Assembly: GCF_001949145.1 (NCBI RefSeq)
Contig: NW_019091420.1
Coordinates: forward strand, 1,415,541 to 1,479,540
Reading direction: 5' to 3'
Length of the DNA stretch: 64,000 nucleotides
Source of the DNA: Acanthaster planci
Lineage: Eukaryota; Echinodermata; Asteroidea; Valvatida; Acanthasteridae
In this document: one piece after another, positions 47,681-57,972 of the stretch
Layout of the letters: each line of letters starts with the position of its first letter
How positions within the stretch are numbered: position 1 is the stretch's first letter
The notes under the pieces: model-generated
What the model saw: only the letters and a program-made list of their open reading frames with translations
Told to the model about the DNA's origin: nothing
The model's database searches: none
Program-made: the position numbers and the translations under genes

Positions 47681-49329
47681 GTTTTTTGCTGAGAGCATTT
47701 TATTCCGGTCAAGGTTCCTATAGGCGCACAGCGTGCTAAGGAAATTGTAAGATGTTGAACCAGTCCCCCAATTGCCCTCTCTTCTATAAAGCAATATCTC
47801 ATGTTTGCTTAATGTGGTTGAATGGGCACACCCCTGTGTGGATCAGCAAAATTCAGTGTCTGAGACGGTTAACCTAAGATATTTCAAGGTTTCGGTGAAC
47901 GGGAACCCATTTATATTGTCTCACATCTGTGCAAAATAATGATTTAAAAAGCAGCTTGATTACATCTGGTGACTGCCATTTTAAAGCTTGCTCTTACGTG
48001 TTTCCTGCAGTGAATACAAGCCATCAAACTATGCGTTTCCACAGGCTGTCGTTATTAGACTATCGCCACTATGGGACAGAGAAACGTGACTTTTACAGTG
48101 TAATTCTCTTATGATTGGTGCATGATTATACCATTTCCGAATATGCTATAACCTGTTGCTGTAGATCAAAGATGGAATGCTGTAAGAGAACAAAAAGATT
48201 GCCGATTCGAAACCCAGCCGATACAATTATTCATTGATTAAAATACTAATAATTGATTATAAACATTTTGGTGTCTATTTTCATCGTGGATTTGGTAAGT
48301 TTTCATTTTTAATAGAAATATAAGGCCTGGAAACCTGTCTTTTAATTGTGTCAACGTTGTTTCGACGGTAACTTTTACGAACAGTAAAGGCTGTCAAGGC
48401 TATAGACGTGCAATTGAATTGTCCTAAGGTGTGTTTGGTTATGCCTCTGTGACGTCCTTATTCCAACCGAACGAGAACCAAATATTGGAGTTGGTTAAGT
48501 GCCAATTTAAAATATCGCACAATAAATAGACAATTAAATTGGGTGAATTATATATTTCAAAATTCGTTGTTACATGCAGCGAATCCAAAAGATAATTTCT
48601 TCGAGAACGTCCGTGAAAAGAGAGAGCAACACTGGTGAGAAACATGTCCAATATCGAGTGAAAATGACGTCCATTAGTAGTACTGTCTGCTTTGCGCTTG
48701 CCTCTGTCCGTGTCTGTCAGATTTCATAAGCGTTTCTGGTTCTTCGTTTTCGTTGGCAACCCTTAACATGGTCCTGGTTAATACTTTGACGTCACAAACA
48801 CATTTCTGGTTAGGGGCTGCCAAAAACACACCCAAAATTGGTATGTGACAGAGTATGACTGAATATAGTCACGTGTCTCTTTGTGACTCCCAGTTGAATT
48901 TTCTGTTTGCTTTTAGAACATAAACCAACGTCGTCCGTTGCTTGTCAAAATCCGCTCACGGATGAAAAGCAGCAAACTTACTTGATTGGGTGCAAACACA
49001 CAGTCTCCTGTGTACCTGTAGCCTTACATCGAATGAGGTGGCAACAGTGCTAATTATCACATAAAATGAAAGGCAGTGGATTGAAGAATGTCGAATAAAA
49101 TTTGAAACATTGCAATGAAAACGTCACTAAACTTGGCCCTAAAAAATCCATCCATGTACCGGTACTTTTCATCTTCGTGGAACGAGAGGGAAGGGCGAGA
49201 TGCGCATCCATCAGCAGTACAGTCTGCGTCTTGAAATATGAACCATTTAAGTGTGCGGTTGGTGTTCAGGCTACTCAGGAAAAACGAAACACATATCAGC
49301 AAACTGGAATGTTATCATGATTTTACCAT
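47681..49329. other. Intergenic stretch, nothing recognised
   Basis: No gene, repeat or RNA feature that I can support. Confidence 0.4.
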
Positions 49330-51150
49330 CAGCTGACACAAGCTTCCGCTGATGAATTGGGCGCATTCGTCTGGTCATCAGTCACTGAGTTTCACCAACA
49401 ATGACACAACCCTCTTCACAAGACCCTTGAGACAGGTTGAGGCACTAAACAGCTTGCAGGCACCGTTATACCGAACAGCATTTCATGGGTTTCAGTATAT
49501 ACCCACCGGTCTGCATTTTAGTTAGCGCAAATAGGGCAATTTAGGCTTTGAACGCAAGAAAACAATGTGACGTAGAAAACATATTCCAACTCTCAAAACT
49601 ACTGAGTTCTACCGCAAAGTGGATCTACAAAAATTGACTTGGTAACAGGTGCAACTAAGAAAAAAGAAATATAAAAAAAACTCTGAAAGACAACTGCAAA
49701 ATTGAACGCAGAGGTGATTTTCCAACAATAAACAATAAAAAACTACAACGTNNNNNNNNNNNNNNNNNNNNNNNNNNNNNNNNNNNNNNNNNNNNNNNNN
49801 NNNNNNNNNNNNNNNNNNNNNNNNNNNNNNNNNNNNNNNNNNNNNNNNNNNNNNNNNNNNNNNNNNNNNNNNNNNNNNNNNNNNNNNNNNNNNNNNNNNN
49901 NNNNNNNNNNNNNNNNNNNNNNNNNNNNNNNNNNNNNNNNNNNNNNNNNNNNNNNNNNNNNNNNNNNNNNNNNNNNNNNNNNNNNNNNNNNNNNNNNNNN
50001 NNNNNNNNNNNNNNNNNNNNNNNNNNNNNNNNNNNNNNNNNNNNNNNNNNNNNNNNNNNNNNNNNNNNNNNNNNNNNNNNNNNNNNNNNNNNNNNNNNNN
50101 NNNNNNNNNNNNNNNNNNNNNNNNNNNNNNNNNNNNNNNCAAATGCAGATAAAAAATAACGACGATATAATGATATTCAGATTGGATAACTTATTTCCTC
50201 AATGTGCTTGACCCTGCAGCCTAGTGTTTTAGGGACAAGAACAGAATACACCCATTGCTCATAGAAGTCGGTTAGTGCAAGTTCGAAAACAAGTTAAGTA
50301 AGGGATATTAAAAAAGAACCAATTTTGCTCACATAAGGGATAGGAGTGCCTTGCCTGAACGCTTAATGGATGTTGCTTGTAAAAAGGATTGCAGCACAAA
50401 TCTATTTATTCACACGGATGGAGTCAGGGAGAACACGACAGACACCATTGACGGCTAAAGTCGCGCAGGTACCTTCTCTGCTGCTTCGGCCAAGGATCGT
50501 GTGGTTTTTGCAAGCAAAAAGATCAGGTCCACTTCCTTTGTACAATACCCTGAACATCTCCAACTCAATCATTCCCCCAATCAAGCAATATTTTGACTCT
50601 GCCGAGGACAGACACTCCACGCTTTTCATAACCAGCTAGTTATGACATTGAGAAATGCCCTTTGGATATCCAAGCTTCCATCACAGGTGCCCACACGAAA
50701 TAAATAAATTGAATACGCCATTACATGCACGTGCCTTGAAAAAAAAGACGCCTACAAGTTACTAACTGTACTAAACTGAACAGTTATAAACTGCAAACAT
50801 TGAAACTCAGTGCTTGAAACAAGTGAAGGATCTATGCAGGTTGTTGAGACCACGGTGATTGACACAAATAGCTGACAATTATTCTGTTCATTACACCTGT
50901 TCTTGTACTTAAAAACTGCCCCGTGAAAAAGTTGGTGTCAGCTGTGCAACATTATTCCAAACTTTGATTCAAGTAATACAAACTTGCAGAATGCTTCACA
51001 TTTTAAGAATGAAAAAATCAAAAGAGTATTTATATTTCAATTTTTCCCAATTTGACATTTCAACTTATAGCATGGGGAAGCACGCCAAGACCGTTCAGTA
51101 TTCCAAGAGCGCATGCCCAAGATGAAGCGCGTCCGAGGTCATTCGGAGAT
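49330..51150 (+). mobile_element. piggyBac deletion derivative, direct copy, interrupted by the gap
   Basis: Matches 13590-14580, then jumps at about 50580 straight to the equivalent of 17345-18290 (CTCTGCCGAGGACAGACA, GGCATAGGG/GCATGGGGAA and ACCGTTC-GTATTCCAA in order). It has no transposase and no nested MITE. The 49752-50139 gap falls in its left half. Confidence 0.7.
49752..50139. other. Assembly gap, 388 Ns
   Basis: Run of undetermined bases inside a repeated element. A 177-codon open frame reported across it is meaningless. Confidence 1.
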
Positions 51151-53029
51151 GCGTGAAACGCCCGTCTACCCTATCAGCGCGGCCCTATAAGGACTCACGC
51201 GCATGCTTTACTCTTGAATGACACTGCTTTTTGAAATACCGAAATGACTCCCTGCCCAGTACTTGTTGGTCACATAGTTAAATTTCCAATGTATTTGCAA
51301 AAGAGGGCCCTAAAGTATTGCAAGTTGACCAATGAAATGCATTATAAGGAAACAAAAAAAACATCATGCGTTGTTGGGTGATGAATCTTATTGCCGACGT
51401 CCATGTAGAACTGGGTTCTCGACCCACCTTCTTTCAAACAATATAACATGCAGATCAAGCACCATAAAGGTTGATTTATACACACAATTGGTGGCAAAAA
51501 ACGGTTAAAGAAAAAGAAATTAAGGAAACGGTTTGGAGCCACTGCTTTATATGCAGTGCGTACAGAGGGTTAGGCCAGGTGTGTAATAAGTCAGTATTTT
51601 GGGCATAGATGTTCCTAGTTTAAGCACGGCCCACATTGAGGTGAAGGCTGCCACAAACGTGGGGCTAATATGTTATAATAGTAATTCAAATCTTATTAGT
51701 GGAACGGTGCAAAGTAACGATGAGGCGGTACAAGCATGAATGAAGAATAAACTCCAAACCCGGTCGTAGAGACAAACTTGGTTAATTTTTTTCTTCCTGC
51801 ATATCGTGCTACTCGCCTCATCACTCCATCGCTTGCCCGTTCCCTTCTTCCTCCTTTACTTGCTCAAAAATTTCAACAAATTTACAGTGTATCCGGAATG
51901 AGCAGGAGCACCCCATCATCGGTTGAAAAGAGCCAGGTTGATAGGGAGTATTCATTTTGCCAGTAGCGAGGTGACCGCAACGCTTGCATTTCATAGTCGT
52001 CTGTGAGCCATGCAGCGAAGTGCAGTTCCAGCCAAAAGAGCATGCGTTGGTAGGAAAATTTTGTCTTCTCGGTCCAGCTTGGTTCTCATAACAACTCTGA
52101 CCTCTGCGCCTTTGCCCAGATACGGGGTCCACTTACATGTATATGCCAGTTTCGGGACAACTGGTTTTATCGTCTTGCGCCCTCTATTGATATCAGTCAC
52201 ACAAATACAGGCCCTTCACAACCGTTTTACCATATTATTTACTAATTCGCAAGCTCAACCGGAAATAAATTATTTCTTATTGCGCCTGCAGTCCCTAGCT
52301 GCAACAAAAACATTACAAATACACATGGTATGGGGAGCACGGTTTTTCGACGATGAGTAGCCTGCGGGAAGTCTGGAACCGATATATTTTAACTGAGACC
52401 AATGGTACACAAACCTTTGTATACGAAACCCTGTATTTATATATTCGTATATAAAATACTACCTTCATGAAAGCTTTTCTCACCTGCCTTGTCTTATCCA
52501 AGCGGCTAGCGATAAGAAGCCAAACGCACCTGCGACCACTCACACCTGGGAAAAAAGCAGGCACGTCCGCGTGGGCCCTCGTGAAAACCATCAATTGCCT
52601 ATTTACTGTCTCCTTACTACCTTCCGAGCTCTACTCATGCGTAGCATTCCAGTCGTCCTCATCTTCATACGAAAACGTACTCCTTGCAGAGTACTACCTG
52701 CCATACAATAGGAAAATACAATTCGTTGAGAAAGTATCCGCGTAGAGAAAGTATCCAAAAGACACCAACTAGATTTTAACGTGGGCTTGGACCTACTTGC
52801 GAGCTGTGGACAGCGGCCTCATGCTTAACCTCCAGGTTATACTATCTTTAAAAAAAAAGTTGACATGAAACTAATGTGGGTGTCTAAACGGTCCCACCAG
52901 CTATCTCTGTCTACTAAAAAAACCTGCGTGCAGAACAAACTCGAATCTGCCCAGAGACCGACATGTCGTTTTATCCGTCGTGAATAACGACTCTACTGCA
53001 GTGTCACGCATCATTCGGAAAAGCCCAGA
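51151..53029. other. Intergenic stretch, no gene supported
   Basis: A minus-strand frame at 51821-52132 contains CKRCGH and several other cysteines but no pattern I recognise as a zinc finger. Other frames here are shorter or overlap it. Confidence 0.4.
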
Positions 53030-53480
53030 TATGCCCTGAAACTAGAAGCGCTATGCCAGGCTGGTGACAACGACGGAAAAACGACCAGTTTTCGCAATCA
53101 AGACAGCCAATATCGAGAAAGTGAATAGCAGCAGGTCTACAGTGACAATTCCAACATGTCATTAATATAAAGGAATTTAGCAAAAGACAATATGTTGCTT
53201 ATCCAAGAAGGCCATCTTTGATAAATTATCAGGATTTTATGTTCCAAATAAACTTTATTATAATCAAAATTATCAAAGAATGAAGGGCAATAGTGACGCA
53301 GCAACAACATGTAATACATACCCTTATATTTTAATTTATAAGTGGCTTTTCGTCTGAGAATAATATATTTTTTCGCTTGGATAAATGATTGAATTTCCAT
53401 ATAATCTATATAAACGTCCATACTTGAAAGCACGCAAGGATTCAGTTCGTGCAAGATCTCACATGAGAATGTGAACTTCA
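53030..53480. repeat. Partial relative of the 19000-19400 repeat
   Basis: Shares the AATC-A-GACAGCC region and the following AT-rich text (TATAATCAAAATTATCAA-like) with 19100-19400. Divergent. Confidence 0.35.
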
Positions 53481-53880
53481 ATTATTTTGATAAAGGTTAG
53501 CCTGCCTCGCTTGCAGCCGCCATTGCAAAGTGTACAGCTATTCACACATAACTCAGGTATAACATGCGAGTATTAAAGAAAACAGATTACTGAGCTGCCC
53601 CCAACGAACAAAAAGAACTGCTGGCGCGTATAAGGAGACCCTGGTGAAGCATTGTTAAACCCAGACGACCTTGCTTGGTTTGTGGAAACTATTCTTATAT
53701 TAACGCATGAAATCCCATTGTACCATGAAATTCCACAATACCTGCTGTTGATTTGGGCCGAGTCAAAAAGGGTTCGTATCCCGTACCGTCCTGTTACCAT
53801 CAGTGGGCAGTGCAGCGAAATCACACCAGACTCAAGGATTTTGTCTTCAAGTAAAGGTGTAATCCCAGGTACAAAAAGTC

Positions 53881-53986
53881 ATGGTGTCTTACCTCAGCAC
53901 CACTCTGTTGTTGGCCTGCCTTGCCGCCGTGGGAGCAGATGAACCGACCCCGTGCTGCCCTCCAAAGCAGTTTACCATCAGGATTG
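53881..53986 (+). CDS. Ependymin-related protein, exon 1 (signal peptide)
   Basis: ATG at 53881 opens a clear signal peptide (residues 1-19, hydrophobic core LLLACLAAVGA), followed by DEPTPCCPPKQFTIRI, the CC-P start typical of mature ependymins. The exon gives 35 codons plus one base and ends at GG ATTG|GTGAGT. The longer overlapping frame at 53652-53942 is a shadow in another phase. Together with the next four exons it gives 801 coding bases including the stop: 266 aa, slightly longer than the 210-230 aa usual for the family. Confidence 0.9.
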
Positions 53987-54259
53987 GTGAGTGACGGTAT
54001 TTTGGATAATTTTTTGTAATGGTTGTGCTATGGCTGTCGTGTACAAGGCCAACCTGTATTGCTGTTAAGTCAATATAAGACGCTTTCTTTTAGCGAGAGT
54101 GGAAAGACAAATATCGGGGTACCTCTATAGTTATTTTTTTCACTGGGTTGTGCAGTGAGAAGCTTTCTTGACTGTTGGGTCGGTGTTGGGCGTAAGTCTC
54201 TTTCGAGACCTGTGGACCGCATTGAGGATTCATCTATATTAAGACCAATGCTAACGATG

Positions 54260-54460
54260 CAAACTTTTCTAATATTGAATCTTATTCAAAAAGAGCCAAG
54301 TCTAATAAATGTGGTACATATCAATATCCCCCCTGCAATACATAATTTTTGTACCCATTTTTCCTGTGAGTTAAGTCCGCTATTGTAAAAATAGACGTGT
54401 CGTCACGACTCATTAACATGAAATTGATATTGACTTTTGCGATGCATTACCGTAGGGAGA
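54260..54460 (+). repeat. Dispersed repeat in ependymin intron 1 (partner at 8094-8310)
   Basis: Direct match to the repeat in the lectin intron: AAGAGCCAAGTCTAA, CATTTTTCCTG and TCGTCACGACTCAT. The rest of intron 1 (53987-55439) shows only the hairpin listed next. Confidence 0.6.
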
Positions 54461-55062
54461 AAATACTACAGTGCGTGACTTTAGGCATGCATAGCACGCG
54501 TACGCGTAGCCGTGGACAACTTGAAGAATGCTCTCATTCTTTGGAAACTCAAAGAATTTCAAACCCCGGTTCTTTCGCAGAATTTATACATCCACCAATG
54601 ACGCGCGATTTCAGCATTATTGTAAATCATGAAGAAAGGAGCACAGACTCTCGACGGAGAAGAGATAATGTGGCGCAGTAGACCGGCACACAGATCGATC
54701 CCTTGTCCGCAGTGCACGCAGTCGCACATCTAGCTCCATGTTCAAGTACATGTACGTTTACGTCGTGCCACGGATACGAGTTCAATGTTTTCTCCGGTAT
54801 AACATCATACAAATTTCGTTCCTCAACAGCGCCACCAGCGGTCAGATTGTGGAAAGTTTTCGTAAAACTCGTTGAAAAGTTTCGGCAAAATTACAGAAAG
54901 ATACAGACGCAATACAGACATGACTTGGTAATAAATGTATGATTTGGAAACTCAAGGATAAAAATGAAAAGAAAGTAACATATCACGACAAATTAAATAG
55001 AAGTCTTTTCTTGTAAAAAGAGCAATACTTGTGAGTGTACTCCTAATTATTTTTTCCCACAT

Positions 55063-55106
55063 CTTTATTTTTTGTTACTCTGTGTACAGAGTAACAAAAA
55101 ATAAAG
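55063..55106. repeat. Perfect 20-base inverted repeat with 4-base loop in intron 1
   Basis: Arms 55063-55082 and 55087-55106 are exact reverse complements (CTTTATTTTTTGTTACTCTG and its partner), with loop TGTA. On either strand the RNA would form a strong hairpin. Confidence 0.95.
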
Positions 55107-55439
55107 AGGAGGATTGAAAAAACACCCAATCATTGAAAGCTCCAGAACCATCCTATTCAACTGTTTACAGTTTGTAGAATGGATTCACACAAGGAACTCG
55201 AATGAGAATGAGATTAATTTCTCAGGAATGAGTTGCATATGATACTTTCCATTCAGAATAAGGAGTTTCACTTGAAAATATAAGTAAACCACACGTCATG
55301 TCACCTCATGTCATGTGAAGCAATAGCCAACCAAAGCCCCCTCACAAGATCCGCCCCTCTACACATCTGCGCGGTATGGAAGAAATCTCCAAGATGATAT
55401 ACCCTCCCTGACACAATCCTATGCACATGTTTTGTACAG

Positions 55440-55603
55440 ACGAGGAGACCACTGACCTGGTCGATGGCGTCGTGACCACTTTGGAGCAACAGGTCCACAA
55501 GGCCTATGACGCCACTAACAAGCTCTTGACGGACATCTTGTTCCAGTACGACTCTGTGACAGGAGCCACAGTGCAGTCTAAGACCATCTATCTCTTCCCA
55601 CAG
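55440..55603 (+). CDS. Ependymin-related protein, exon 2
   Basis: Acceptor TTTTGTACAG ends at 55439; the split codon becomes Asp36. The exon encodes residues 36-90, including ILFQYDSVTG and IYLFPQ, which fit the conserved 'D-x-x-x-x-R/K' strand region of ependymins by pattern. Donor CAG|GTGAGA after 55603, phase 0. Confidence 0.9.
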
Positions 55604-55665
55604 GTGAGACGCTCATTGTGGTCACAAGTTCGTAGTCACCCGATCTGCAATAAGTTGCTATTCAG

Positions 55666-55886
55666 TAGACCTATTCACTAATAAATTCATAATTATACAC
55701 GCATGCGCACAAATGACCTTGGGGGCAAGAATGTGAGCAGGTCATTGAAAACGTGTAGGGGTGCAATTTTGATCATCTTCCGTCAGGTTTTCTGGTTATG
55801 CTCAGTTGTTTTTCTTCAGAAAAACCCCATTAGACCCATTTGTGCGTATGCGTGCATAATTATGAATTTATTAGTGACAAGGTCTA
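55666..55886. mobile_element. MITE in ependymin intron 2
   Basis: 50-base ends 55666-55715 (TAGACCTATTCACTAATAAA...) and 55837-55886 are inverted copies with few mismatches, sharing AATAAATTCATAATTAT and CGCACAAATG. The core is about 121 bases and non-coding. Several overlapping frames in this part of the intron come from the element. Confidence 0.8.
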
Positions 55887-56451
55887 TAGCACTGGACCAA
55901 CAGTTTTCAAAAGATGCTGACATCACAATATCACGTAAACCTTGACGAACACCCACAAACCTCCCATCAAACAATACTAAAAATACACTGGTGCCTGAAA
56001 CAGACATGCACTCTTTTACTGAGTGACAATATGTATCTTTTGCCTTGTTTTTATTTTTATGTATTCTGTTGATTTTCATGCTATTTTTAAGGAAACTATA
56101 AACTCTGTTTGTTTACGATGGTAAAACTGTTGTTCAAAATAGAAAAAATATCAACTTTGACATATATAACCCAAAGAACTACACCCCTTCTACCAAAGCA
56201 AAGTCACAAGTTAAAAATAGCCAAGTTAAATCCTGCAGTTTACACCAACATCAAATTAAGACCAAATCATTGATGAATAACAACATTGTTGTTGAAAAGC
56301 TCTGACAACCGAGTGCATTTAAAAGTGTTAAAACGGACTCAGATCCACACAAATCGGATTGTTGACCTCGTTTACTCGATCCGTGTTGCGGTCGTACATG
56401 TAAACGCAGGCGTAAACCGTGAGACTTGTTTATGCATGATTTTTTGTGCAG

Positions 56452-56530
56452 GGGGCGAAATACGTTATCAGGAATGGGAAGTGCACCAAAGAAACACTGC
56501 ACTATCAGTTTCTTGAACTCTGCGTGCCAG
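56452..56530 (+). CDS. Ependymin-related protein, exon 3
   Basis: Acceptor TTTTTGTGCAG ends at 56451. The exon encodes GAKYVIRNGKC and TLHYQFLELCVP (residues 91-116), bearing C101 and C114, two of the conserved family cysteines expected in disulphides. Donor CCAG|GTGAGT at 56531, phase 1. Confidence 0.9.
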
Positions 56531-57146
56531 GTGAGTGAGTGAAACTGTTCACGGAGGACGTCTGTTGTACAAAGCGCCCTTACTGATGATGGGCCTCATT
56601 TGATGTTCCGAATACCTGTAACACATTGCATCAGCACAGATTGCACGTTCATTCCTTATGGGAAGGAGTTTTTAAACTGATTTGTCCTCGCAAATCAAGC
56701 CACAAACTAAATGATACGATGTGTTCCAAAGCAGTGGAGATGAGCAACGTCATGAGCGTGCCTCTATAGCGATGAAACGTGCGTTGAAACAGGCGCGGCG
56801 ACCCTTAAATTTGACCGACGTAGGACTTGACACCAAAAAGGCTCATGTGTACCCAATGTCTTCTTTGAATAGCACGCATTCTTGATGCACTGATGTTCCC
56901 AAACAATTGTGGGCGTTAAACAAAAGATTTAATGACTGTCCACGATTCCCGATACGTCCACGATTGTCAAACGTGTACAAAACATATGAGAGGCCTTCCA
57001 AAAAAGTTAAAGAATGAACAACAGAGGACAATTGGAACGTTCACGATTGCCCCCAAAACGTTTGGTTGTGAGCACCACTAGCAAGAGCAGAGAAGCTATG
57101 AACACTTTGTATTGTTATTTTTCCTTCACCCTTCACCCCCACACAG

Positions 57147-57338
57147 CGGTTGCCAAGTATGGACATTCTTACACTTTCGGATTGGGTGAGTATTCAGCCA
57201 ACTTGTTCTATCTGGAGATACCGCACCAGGGCTACAATCAAGTCTACGACTTCGTCTACGGTGCCGACAAGTGTATCCCGTATCAATATGCAGTCAGCAG
57301 GAAGGCTGCCGGTACCACATCAAGTGCGTCCTCTGCAG
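57147..57338 (+). CDS. Ependymin-related protein, exon 4
   Basis: Acceptor CCACACAG ends at 57146; the split codon is Ala117. Residues 117-180 include FYLEIP, YDFVYGADKCIP with C159, and a Ser/Thr/Ala-rich loop near the end. Donor GCAG|GTGAAT at 57339, phase 1. Frames of 112 and 87 codons that run through this exon into the introns are not real. Confidence 0.9.
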
Positions 57339-57712
57339 GTGAATGCCATTAAACTCTCTTTGGTGGTACCAAACGCCCTTAAACAAGGCACTCAAAATGT
57401 TATTTATTTATAAACTTCAGAAGTGATATTCTGTTTATTTCTCATACAAATTTTATCCATCAAGCTTCTGAAGAAATTACACGAGGCATGTAACGAAGGC
57501 ATTCAAGCCTTTTCAAGCGCCCCATGAGGACAGTATGCAGCCCAAGAAAGAACATAATTTCTGTGTTGGTTAGCAAATCTCCTCACACGAGGTGTACACT
57601 CTTTGAAGTAAAGTGAAACTTCATGAAAGGGTTTAGAGATTAACAAAACTCTGTATGCACACGCAAGCTACGTCCTCAAAGCATTCTCGTTGAATTTATG
57701 TCTGATCTTCAG

Positions 57713-57972
57713 GCTTCAATGGGACCCTAACCCTGCCCGTCCCCTTCAACCAGTCGCGTCTCGCCGTGGGTGCCGAAGTCCCGCTGTCCATTCGCGCCCA
57801 GTACTTCGACTATGTGGAAGGGATCAGCGACCCCGCTTATTGGTTCAAGCTACCCGCTGAGTGCAAGCAACTGGAGCAGCAGCCCAGCGAGAAGCAGAAG
57901 GCTGCAGCCAAGATGATGACCAAGAAACTGATGGCAAAGTTGAACAGCGACAAGAAATTCGTGATGTACTAG
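57713..57972 (+). CDS. Ependymin-related protein, exon 5 (C-terminus)
   Basis: Acceptor TGATCTTCAG ends at 57712; Gly181 is restored. Two N-glycosylation sequons follow, N183-G-T and N193-Q-S, as expected for a secreted glycoprotein, then YFDYVEG and C231. The tail is Lys-rich (KQKAAAKMMTKKLMAKL), longer and more basic than in most ependymins, ending at TAG 57970-57972. The family is extracellular, with a fold that can bind hydrophobic ligands. Roles range from cell adhesion in fish brain to regeneration and secreted cues in invertebrates. The specific role here is unknown. Confidence 0.9.

Noticed and set aside
49609-50142. 177-codon open frame on the minus strand
   Set aside because: It consists mostly of undetermined residues because it spans the 388-base gap.
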